This document shows, one piece after another, positions 1 to 5,930 of a stretch of 5,930 bases of DNA. The stretch is from Verrucomicrobiales bacterium (lineage in GTDB: Bacteria > Verrucomicrobiota > Verrucomicrobiae > Limisphaerales > UBA9464), in the NCBI GenBank assembly GCA_005789375.1, contig SXXZ01000328.1, forward strand, positions 1 to 5,930. The letters run 5' to 3'. How positions within the stretch are numbered: the first letter of the stretch is position 1; each line of letters opens with the position of its first letter. The notes under the pieces were generated by a model. The model made no database searches and was not told the origin of the DNA. It saw only the letters and a list, made by a program, of their open reading frames with translations. The translations under genes were made by a program, and so were the position numbers.

Positions 1-3000
1 CAGGCGCCCCTTGGCATCACGCTTGGACAGCCGCGGAAATTGGCCTCCCACCGTGACCAGAGTGCCCCGGTGCATGAGCTTCACCTTGCCCTCGGTGACC
101 TCCACCGATGTCACCCGGCATTCGGCCGCGAGAAGCCGCAGCTCATGGGTCTGAAGCAACAAATCGACTGGCCCCGGCAAGGGCCCGAAGCGATCCCGCA
201 GTTCCTGCCGCAACCCTTCGACCCCGGCCTTGTCGGTGACCTGAGCCAGCTTGCGGTAGACCTCGACTCTTTGGGAGGGTTCCCGCACGTAATCGAGCGG
301 CAGGTATGCCGGGAACTTCCGCCCGTCGTCTTCGTCCACCGGACGCCGAGAGCCCGAAGACCTCCCCCGGGAGGGCTCCTCATCTGGGTCGTCCCAGTAG
401 GTGGCGACACAGCCGTCCCTGGGAATGGAGATGTTCAGGGCGGGCTCACTGTCGGACTTAGAACGACGCGAGTCACTCTTAGCGGACCCTTCTTCACCCG
501 GATTGGTGGCCAGGAAATCCAGCGATACTCGAACCTCGATCCGAGTCCGGACTGTTTCACCCTTCAACACCGAGATACTCTGACCGAGCAGTTGGCAATA
601 CAGGTCGAAGCCCACCGCAGTGATGTGGCCGCTCTGCTGGGAACCGAGCAAATTGCCCGCACCGCGAATCTCCAAGTCGCGCATGGCGATCTTGAAACCG
701 CTACCCAGCGCACTGTACTGCTTAATGGCACTCATCCGTTTGCGGGCCTCGGTCAGCAATTGGGCGTGGCGTGGCAACATCAGGTAGCAATAGGCCTGGT
801 GCTTGTAGCGACCCACACGGCCGCGGAGCTGGTACAGTTCGCTCAGACCAAAACGATCCGCCCGGTCGATGATTATCGTGTTGGCATTGGGAATGTCCAA
901 ACCGCTCTCGATGATGGTGGTGCTCACCAACACATCGGCCTCGCCGTTGACGAAGCGCGTCATGACCTTCTCGAGCTCGTCGTCGGCCATTTGCCCGTGC
1001 CCCACCAAAATCCGAGCATCGGGCACCAGTGTCTTCAACTTGAGAGCCACGTCCTCAATGGTGGAGACCCGATTGTGCAGGAAGTACACCTGACCGCCCC
1101 GATTCAATTCCCGCTGGATGGCATCGCGGATGACCCTCTCATCGTAATTGCCCACGATGGTCTCCACCGGCAGGCGATCCTGCGGCGGGGTTTCCAGAGT
1201 ACTGAGGTCCCGGGCTCCCGTGAGGGCCAGGTACAGCGTCCGTGGAATGGGAGTCGCACTGAGGGTCAGTACATCGACGGTCCGGCGCAGCAGTTTGAAC
1301 TGCTCTTTGTGCTTCACGCCAAACTTCTGCTCCTCGTCCACGATCACCAGGCCCAGATCCTTGAAGATCATATCCGCGGAGACGATCCGGTGGGTTCCGA
1401 TGACGATATCCACCGCACCAACAGCCGCTGCCTCCATCACTCCTTTTTGCTGCTTGGTTGTCCGGAAACGGCTCATCAATTCGATGCGCACCGGATACTC
1501 CGCCATGCGCTCGCGGAAATGGTTGTAGTGCTGCTGGGCTAGGACCGTGGTGGGCACCAGCAACGCCACCTGCTTGCCTCCCATGACCGCCTTGAACGCG
1601 GCTCGGATGGCCACCTCGGTCTTGCCAAAGCCCACGTCCCCACAAATCAGACGGTCCATCGGCTTAGGGAGCTCCATGTCGACCTTGGAGGCCGCGATGG
1701 CCTTCACTTGGTCGATTGTCTCCTCGAATTCGAAACTCGCCTCAAACTCCCGCTGCCACGGGGTGTCGACCGAGAACGGATGACCCGGCTGAGTGGCCCG
1801 CGCCGCCTGTACAGAAAGCAGTTCGGCCGCCAAGTCCCGCACTGACCGTTGAGCTTGCTCCTTGGCCTTGGTCCAGCGAGTGCCGCCGATAGTGCTCAGC
1901 TGCGGACGCGCCTTGCCCGCGCCCACATACTTGCTCACCAGGTGCGCCTCAGTCACCGGAACGTAGAGCTTGGGTGCCTCATCGTGGCTGGAGCTCGCGG
2001 CGTATTCGATCACCAGGCATTCCTGACCACCGCCCGAGGCGCCGGCTTGCCGAGGCGGCAGCGTCTTGAGACCCCGGTAAATGCCAATGCCGTGCTGGAG
2101 GTGCACCACGAAGTCCCCGAGGTCGAAGTCGGTGAAATCCACCTCGAAGGCATTGCGTACCGACTGCGCATGATGGGACTTCAAGCGCCGCGGCCGAGAC
2201 ACTTTGTAGCGCCCGTAAATCTCCGCGTCCGAGACCACGACCCGGCGGGAGAGTTGGCACAGAAATCCGCGAGAAAGGGTACCAGTCAGGACTTCCGGGA
2301 CCGCTGAGGGCACGGAACCCTCAGCGGCCTCGCTTCCGTTGGAGGGCAGGAGTTCGCGCCAGAGCTCTCCGAAGCGTTGAAGCTCGCCGGAATTGTTGCA
2401 GAAAACCTGAAGGTGGTAGCCTTGTCTCAACCACCGCTGCATTTGTTGGAAAAACGTCCGTCGCTGCTCCTCGGCGACCTGAGTCGCAGGCAGGGTTGCT
2501 CCGATGGGACGGAACGCATCGAGGGATTCGATGAGCAGATCATTCGGATTGCCCACAAATTCCGAGACAGAATCCTCGACCCGGACCCAGACGCCTCCGG
2601 AGGTCTGAACCCGCAGTTGCAAGGCCTCCCAGGGCTCATGAAACACATCCCCCTCTCGAACCTGACTAGCGTGGTGTTCTGCTTGGAGAGCCAGCGCCTG
2701 CGGCCCGCAAAGCACCACCAGCGCATCTTGGCCCCAGTGCGCATCGAGAGCGCTCACCGCAGGTGATGGCGCATCGGACCCGGCCTTGGGACGCAGCAAA
2801 CTCAACTCACCGGCCGGTGGAACCACGCACGAGTCGATGGCTTCCAAACGGGTCTGGCGGTGGGGATCAAATTCACGAAGCGACTCCAACTCATCCCCGA
2901 AGAACTCCAACCGAACTGGCCAAGGGCGATTGAGAGGCCACAAATCCACAATGCCACCGCGCCAAGATAGCTCCCCTTTATGGGAGACCTGGGCCTCGGG

Positions 3001-3516
3001 CTCATAACCCTGCGACTCAAGCCATTCGATGAGATCCAGCGGGTTGACCGTTTCTCCCCGACAGAAGGTCCGAGTCCTCGAGTTGAACTCGTCCGGGGTA
3101 AAAGTGCGCTGCTGCAAGGCCGTCACCGAAGTGATCACCAGTCGGCTTTTCGGACGAACACCTTCTACCCGCCGCAGGGCAATAAGCGTTTCGAGCCGTT
3201 CGCTGATAATGTCGGCATGGGGCAATCGGGAATCCTGGGGCAATGTCTCCCAAGCCGGAAAAAACTGCGGACGCTCCCCATCCAGCCAAGTGGCGGCATC
3301 GGCGTGCAACAGTTCTTGGGTTTTCAGCGTGTCCGTGATGGCCACGACGTGGCGGTCCGGATAAAGCCGATGCAGCACGGCCACCAGCCATGCCTGCGCC
3401 GCCGGAGCCACACTCTCCAAACTCACGACCCCGCCGGCCTCGACCTTTTGGCGCAACGACTCAACGACCGGCGATTTCAGCCAGCCTTGCAACACGGTGG
3501 GAGATGCGGGATCCAA
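1..3516 (-). CDS. mfd: Transcription-repair coupling factor Mfd (C-terminus cut off by window edge)
   Basis: Mfd is a cytoplasmic ATP-driven dsDNA translocase that pushes stalled RNA polymerase off template lesions and recruits UvrA for nucleotide excision repair. The minus frame is open without a stop from 3627 to position 1. Numbering from a TTG at 3516, the UvrB-like N-terminal part (about 1-300) includes FFPAWETLP, DIISERLETL and RGGIVDLWP (about 186). The RNA-polymerase-interacting domain starts near 466 with LGDFVVHLQHGIGIYRG. The RecG-like translocase follows with Walker A GDVGFGKTE (about 626, bases 1641-1615), DEEQ box (about 727, bases 1338-1327), SATPIPRT (about 753), STTIIESGLDIPN and QLRGRVGR (about 896). 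The C-terminal D7 region begins near LPLDYVREP and is incomplete. All helicase motifs are intact. The visible 1172 codons already equal a full-length family member (about 1150), because of charged insertions near bases 316-501. The start is uncertain: no in-frame ATG exists near the N-terminus. TTG 3516, GTG 3495 and ATT 3621 are the candidates. The family assignment is near certain. Confidence 0.97.
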   Translation of the reverse strand, partial: MDPASPTVLQGWLKSPVVESLRQKVEAGGVVSLESVAPAAQAWLVAVLHRLYPDRHVVAITDTLKTQELLHADAATWLDGERPQFFPAWETLPQDSRLPHADIISERLETLIALRRVEGVRPKSRLVITSVTALQQRTFTPDEFNSRTRTFCRGETVNPLDLIEWLESQGYEPEAQVSHKGELSWRGGIVDLWPLNRPWPVRLEFFGDELESLREFDPHRQTRLEAIDSCVVPPAGELSLLRPKAGSDAPSPAVSALDAHWGQDALVVLCGPQALALQAEHHASQVREGDVFHEPWEALQLRVQTSGGVWVRVEDSVSEFVGNPNDLLIESLDAFRPIGATLPATQVAEEQRRTFFQQMQRWLRQGYHLQVFCNNSGELQRFGELWRELLPSNGSEAAEGSVPSAVPEVLTGTLSRGFLCQLSRRVVVSDAEIYGRYKVSRPRRLKSHHAQSVRNAFEVDFTDFDLGDFVVHLQHGIGIYRGLKTLPPRQAGASGGGQECLVIEYAASSSHDEAPKLYVPVTEAHLVSKYVGAGKARPQLSTIGGTRWTKAKEQAQRSVRDLAAELLSVQAARATQPGHPFSVDTPWQREFEASFEFEETIDQVKAIAASKVDMELPKPMDRLICGDVGFGKTEVAIRAAFKAVMGGKQVALLVPTTVLAQQHYNHFRERMAEYPVRIELMSRFRTTKQQKGVMEAAAVGAVDIVIGTHRIVSADMIFKDLGLVIVDEEQKFGVKHKEQFKLLRRTVDVLTLSATPIPRTLYLALTGARDLSTLETPPQDRLPVETIVGNYDERVIRDAIQRELNRGGQVYFLHNRVSTIEDVALKLKTLVPDARILVGHGQMADDELEKVMTRFVNGEADVLVSTTIIESGLDIPNANTIIIDRADRFGLSELYQLRGRVGRYKHQAYCYLMLPRHAQLLTEARKRMSAIKQYSALGSGFKIAMRDLEIRGAGNLLGSQQSGHITAVGFDLYCQLLGQSISVLKGETVRTRIEVRVSLDFLATNPGEEGSAKSDSRRSKSDSEPALNISIPRDGCVATYWDDPDEEPSRGRSSGSRRPVDEDDGRKFPAYLPLDYVREPSQRVEVYRKLAQVTDKAGVEGLRQELRDRFGPLPGPVDLLLQTHELRLLAAECRVTSVEVTEGKVKLMHRGTLVTVGGQFPRLSKRDAKGRL

Positions 3517-3595
3517 GCCCGCAAAGAGTGCCCTGAAATTGTCGAATGGCGATTTTGGAATTGAGCCGTCGGTCGATGCGTTGCCCGATTGCCTG
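3517..3595. promoter_or_regulatory. Short divergent spacer between mfd and the mutarotase gene
   Basis: If mfd starts at TTG 3516 and the mutarotase at ATG 3596, these 79 bases must carry or border both promoters. I see no convincing -35/-10 pair on either strand and no clear Shine-Dalgarno sequence before either start. The mfd frame stays open through the whole stretch up to a stop at 3628-3630, so part of it could instead be mfd coding sequence. The mutarotase frame is also open back to an ATG at 3497. The regulatory role is inferred from gene orientation only. Confidence 0.3.
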
Positions 3596-4507
3596 ATGTC
3601 ATCGACTGCTTGTGTAGAAATCCGGGATCAAACCGGAGCCATGGCCCAAGTGCTGCCCGAGTTGGGTGGGTGGCTTGTCCGGTATCAAAGACCCCTCCCC
3701 GGCCATGGCCTCGTGGAAGCACTGCATCATGACGACGCGGTCATTGCTCGATATCCCCGAGAGATGTGGGCGGGCAGCCCCCTGCTCTTTCCAATAGTCA
3801 GCTACAACCACGTCCCCGGCGCCGACCACCATTATCCCTGGGCCGGTCAAAACCATCCGATGCCAGCGCATGGATTTGCCCGAAAAACTCCCTGGAAAGT
3901 CACGACCCAAGAAACCGATCAAGTCCAACTCGAACTCACCGACAGCGACGCCACACGGGCGGTGTTCCCCTTCGCCTTTCGTTATCGCCTGACCTACCGG
4001 CTTCAAGAAGGTCGCCTGCATTGGCAGCAAGTTATCGAGAATCTTTCCCCTGAACCCATGCCCTTCGGCGTCGGGTTTCACCCCTATTTGCCGATGCCGC
4101 TGAGCGCAGGATCCAAGCGGAGCGACTGCGTTATCCGTATTCCCCGAGCCACCCGCTTCAATCCGATCGGACGCGGCGACGCCTATTTTTCAGAACCGTT
4201 CTCCGAACAGGAATTGCCAGCCACCGTGGACACCGGATCCACCCTGCTCTTAGGAAACCTCCGGAGCCAAGAACTGGCCCTGGTGGACCGGGCAGCCCGC
4301 CTGGAAGTGGTCGTCAACTGGGAAGGGGCACCGGCCTATCGCTTCTGCGCGCTCTGGTCGCGGACGCCCTCGGAAAATTTCTACTGCCTAGAACCCTGGA
4401 CTTGCCTGCCCAACGCCTTCAGCCGACCGGACGACCGTGAGCTTCAAATCCTAGCGCCCGGCCAATCCTTTCAAGCGTCGATGTGGATGGAAGTCCGTCC
4501 CTGCTGA
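3596..4507 (+). CDS. Aldose 1-epimerase (mutarotase) family protein
   Basis: This 303-residue protein belongs to the galactose-mutarotase-like superfamily, whose members interconvert alpha and beta anomers of aldoses or hexose phosphates in the cytoplasm. Family landmarks are in order: PELGGWLVRY near residue 21, HGFARKTPW with His92, GFHPYLP with His162, and CLEPWTCLPNAF with Glu266. In characterised GalM-type enzymes two histidines and a glutamate at equivalent places bind the sugar and do acid-base catalysis, so the protein looks catalytically complete. There is no signal peptide or membrane segment. I chose ATG 3596 because family similarity begins a few residues later (VEIRDQTGAMAQVLPELGG). 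An upstream ATG at 3497 would add 33 unfamiliar residues and overlap mfd. No Shine-Dalgarno is seen at either ATG. The substrate is unknown. Glucose/galactose and hexose-6-phosphate are both possible, so no gene symbol is given. It is divergent from mfd and convergent with the oxidoreductase. Confidence 0.93.
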   Translation: MSSTACVEIRDQTGAMAQVLPELGGWLVRYQRPLPGHGLVEALHHDDAVIARYPREMWAGSPLLFPIVSYNHVPGADHHYPWAGQNHPMPAHGFARKTPWKVTTQETDQVQLELTDSDATRAVFPFAFRYRLTYRLQEGRLHWQQVIENLSPEPMPFGVGFHPYLPMPLSAGSKRSDCVIRIPRATRFNPIGRGDAYFSEPFSEQELPATVDTGSTLLLGNLRSQELALVDRAARLEVVVNWEGAPAYRFCALWSRTPSENFYCLEPWTCLPNAFSRPDDRELQILAPGQSFQASMWMEVRPC

Positions 4508-4525
4508 CGCACCCATCCCTCGGGC

Positions 4526-4565
4526 AAGAAAACGCCCGGAACGGCACGAAGCCATTCCGGGTGTT
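4526..4565 (-). terminator. Rho-independent terminator between convergent genes
   Basis: Arms 4531-4541 and 4555-4565 form an 11-bp stem with one G-T wobble (core CCCGGAA/TTCCGGG). Inside it, a C-A mismatch is followed by GGC/GCC closing a five-base loop. Read on the minus strand, the hairpin is followed at once by TTTTCTTG (4532 down to 4525), a classic T-tract, and it lies about 25 bases after the oxidoreductase stop. On the plus strand the hairpin is followed only by a mixed TGTTCCTACTGTTCTC. It may therefore also end the mutarotase transcript, but less efficiently. Confidence 0.85.
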
Positions 4566-4590
4566 CCTACTGTTCTCGATCGGAAGTCCT

Positions 4591-5703
4591 TCAGATCCCG
4601 TGGAAGTTCGGCAGGTGCAACTTCTCGCCGCCGCGCATCGCGCTCTCGTGCGCTAGAATACCCACGAGGGTCCAATTCACCGACTGGTGCAAGTCTGGGA
4701 AGCTCGGGCGGTCTTCGATCACACTCATCACAAACTCGTGGACCAAGTGCGGATGGCTGCCGCCGTGGCCGCTGCCTTGAACGAAGCTCAAGTGAACATT
4801 CTCACTCATGTCATAGACGCCCTTCGTCGTGAACGGACGAATGGCCTCAGGCAACAGGTGGGCATAATCGGGAATCTTTACCTTTTCCACCGTCTCACCG
4901 CCGAGGTGCAGCACTGGATCATCGTGCTCGGTGAGCTGCCACTCGAAGGAAGTCTTAGAGCCATAGCAGTCGAAGCTCTCCTGATACTGGCGCGCGGCAT
5001 CGAACAAATACCGCGTGACCTCACCGGCCACATCCTGGCTACGGACCTTGAACTGGGCCGTCTCAAAGGAGAACGGTGAACCATACTTGGCGATGCGGGA
5101 CTCGGAGATACGGCCCGAACCCAGACACGACACAAACTCTGCCTCGCCGTTGACGATGCCTAAGCAAGGGCTGACGCAGTGCGTGGCATAATGCATCGGA
5201 GGCAATCCCTCCCAGTAGCCCGGCCAGCCATCCATGTTCTGGAGGTGACTTCCCCGAACAAACTGGATGCGTCCCAGACGACCGGTGTCCCGCAGTTCCC
5301 GCACATACAAATACTCCCGGCTCCAGACCACCGTCTCCATCATCATGTACTTCTTCCCGCTCTCACGGGCCGCCTTCACGATCTCGCGAGCTTCCTCCAC
5401 GGTGGTACAAGCCGGCACCGTGCAGGCCACATGCTTGCCCGCGCGCAGAGCGGCGATGGCCTGCGGCGCGTGCAAGTGAATGGGCGAATTAATATGCACC
5501 GCATCCACCAATGGGTCGCGGATCAAGTCCTCAAAGGACGTGTAGCGCTTCTCCACTCCGAAGGCATTGCCCACCGCATCCAGCTTGTCCTGGGAGCGCT
5601 GGCAAATGGCGTACATCTCCGCATGGGGATGGCGTTGATAAATGGGGATGAACTCGGAACCGAATCCGAGACCGACAATGGCGATATTGAGTTTGCGGCT
5701 CAT
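4591..5703 (-). CDS. Gfo/Idh/MocA family oxidoreductase, variant lacking EKP lysine
   Basis: This 370-residue protein is of the usual length for Gfo/Idh/MocA NAD(P)-dependent dehydrogenases, which typically oxidise or reduce sugars, inositols or their derivatives. The N-terminal Rossmann fold opens with LNIAIVGLGFGSEF (about 5-18), a GxGxxG nucleotide loop. It continues through YTSFEDLIRDPLVDAVHINSP to AIAALRAGKHVACTVP (about 82-97). Most family members have EKP at the last position, with a catalytic lysine. Here the residues are T95-V96-P97. The C-terminal substrate domain includes MHYATHCVSP (His171, His175) and GHGGSHPHLVHEF near 312-324, histidine-rich stretches that could bind substrate or metal. 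There is no Tat or Sec signal, so it is probably cytoplasmic. I chose ATG 5703 because the fold begins directly after it. The frame extends upstream to 5793, but those 30 residues look unlike the family. No Shine-Dalgarno precedes the start. The exact reaction is unknown, and loss of the lysine could mean altered chemistry. It ends at a strong terminator. Confidence 0.93.
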   Translation of the reverse strand: MSRKLNIAIVGLGFGSEFIPIYQRHPHAEMYAICQRSQDKLDAVGNAFGVEKRYTSFEDLIRDPLVDAVHINSPIHLHAPQAIAALRAGKHVACTVPACTTVEEAREIVKAARESGKKYMMMETVVWSREYLYVRELRDTGRLGRIQFVRGSHLQNMDGWPGYWEGLPPMHYATHCVSPCLGIVNGEAEFVSCLGSGRISESRIAKYGSPFSFETAQFKVRSQDVAGEVTRYLFDAARQYQESFDCYGSKTSFEWQLTEHDDPVLHLGGETVEKVKIPDYAHLLPEAIRPFTTKGVYDMSENVHLSFVQGSGHGGSHPHLVHEFVMSVIEDRPSFPDLHQSVNWTLVGILAHESAMRGGEKLHLPNFHGI

Positions 5704-5801
5704 GATAGGGAAAGGGTGAGGCACGGCGGGTCGCTGATGAAAACCGCGCTGAGAACTGCGCCAAATCAAACGCACCCATCCCCCGCCCGGCAACGCGAAA
5801 C

Positions 5802-5822
5802 TAGATCCTAGATTTTAGATCC
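5802..5822 (-). repeat. Three tandem heptamers TAGATCC/TAGATTT/TAGATCC
   Basis: Three contiguous 7-base units lie 99-119 bases upstream of the oxidoreductase ATG. The first and third are identical and the middle differs at its last two bases. On the minus strand they read GGATCTA, AAATCTA, GGATCTA. The middle unit creates a TAAAAT -10-like hexamer across the boundary. The repeat is visible directly. A role as binding sites or as a core promoter is inference. Confidence 0.6.
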
Positions 5823-5902
5823 AACCGAAACCATCCCGTCGGATCCGATCCAATTCAGAGCCTGGACCGACCTGTCCCACCCATCCGCACACCCCGGGCG
5901 GC

Positions 5903-5920
5903 CGCGGGACCGTTCCCGCG
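5903..5920. other. GC-rich 7-bp hairpin near the window edge
   Basis: CGCGGGA (5903-5909) and TCCCGCG (5914-5920) are perfect inverted arms around the loop CCGT. No T-tract follows on either strand within the window, so it is not a standard intrinsic terminator. It may be the end of an untranslated region of a gene beyond the window, or chance pairing in GC-rich DNA. Confidence 0.4.
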
Positions 5921-5930
5921 CAGCCCCCCC

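Larger units (their letters stand above)
5704..5930. other. Non-coding region upstream of the oxidoreductase gene
   Basis: I see no supportable gene here. A plus-strand frame runs 5179-5811, but it lies mostly opposite the oxidoreductase and resembles nothing. The region contains the heptamer repeat at 5802-5822, a GC hairpin at 5903-5920, and a run of seven C at the extreme end. The motif GATCC occurs four times, at 5804, 5818, 5842 and 5847. The promoter of the oxidoreductase should lie here. The best -10-like hexamer is TAAAAT on the minus strand (5817-5812), inside the repeat, without a recognisable -35 at the proper spacing. If used, it gives a leader of about 100 bases. Confidence 0.5.

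Noticed and set aside
40..1542. A 500-codon open frame on the plus strand, with further plus-strand frames at 1849-2307, 2377-2766 and 2980-3564
   Set aside because: They lie opposite mfd, the long one in exact codon register with it. In that register an antisense stop needs TTA, CTA or TCA in the sense gene, codons that are rare in GC-rich genes. The translation resembles no protein, while the minus frame is an unmistakable Mfd.
3497..3595. N-terminal extension of the mutarotase from ATG 3497
   Set aside because: The added 33 residues look unlike the family, would overlap mfd coding sequence, and the GGGAG next to that ATG has no spacing for a ribosome binding site.
3477..4081. Minus-strand open frames opposite the mutarotase (3599-4081) and across the mfd start (3477-3722)
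   Set aside because: They are shadows of the mutarotase and of the mfd head in another frame, with no family features. The ATG at 3602 is out of frame with mfd.
4591..5703. Mutarotase and oxidoreductase as a sugar-metabolism operon
   Set aside because: The genes are convergent with a strong terminator between them. Functional linkage is possible but not shown by the layout.
5179..5811. A 210-codon plus-strand open frame
   Set aside because: It is mostly antisense to the conserved oxidoreductase, shows no recognisable domain, and is explained by GC-rich codon use.
5924..5930. Run of seven C at the end of the window as a phase-variation tract
   Set aside because: It is at the window edge with no associated reading frame, and it may simply be a contig or sampling boundary.

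Overview
This is a GC-rich bacterial chromosomal window with three protein genes and no phage, transposon, CRISPR, tRNA or rRNA signal. The wording of the three proteins (a Mfd with the SD(F/Y)xATNP-type C-terminal region, a GWL-RY-RPLPGHG-type mutarotase and a Gfo/Idh/MocA protein with CTVP in place of EKP) resembles proteins I associate with Verrucomicrobiota and related Planctomycetes-Verrucomicrobia lineages. That placement is an inference from memory and has not been searched.

Layout: positions 1 to about 3516 (minus strand) hold nearly all of mfd, the transcription-repair coupling factor. Its C-terminal end lies beyond position 1. A short head-to-head region (about 3517-3595) separates it from an aldose 1-epimerase family gene on the plus strand (3596-4507). 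That gene runs tail to tail into a Gfo/Idh/MocA-family oxidoreductase on the minus strand (4591-5703). Between the two tails (4508-4590) is a strong hairpin terminator with its T-tract on the oxidoreductase side. The remaining 227 bases (5704-5930) carry no gene that I can support. They hold three tandem TAGATyy heptamers, a small GC hairpin and a C-run at the window edge.

How the genes relate: Mfd is a housekeeping DNA-repair translocase, unrelated in function to its neighbours. The mutarotase and the oxidoreductase both plausibly act on sugars or sugar derivatives. They are convergent, so they are not one operon and their proximity is weak evidence of a shared pathway. I see no sign of a new multi-gene system. 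The points most worth a second look are the missing ATG start of mfd, its two charged insertions, the replaced EKP motif in the oxidoreductase and the heptamer repeat upstream of it.
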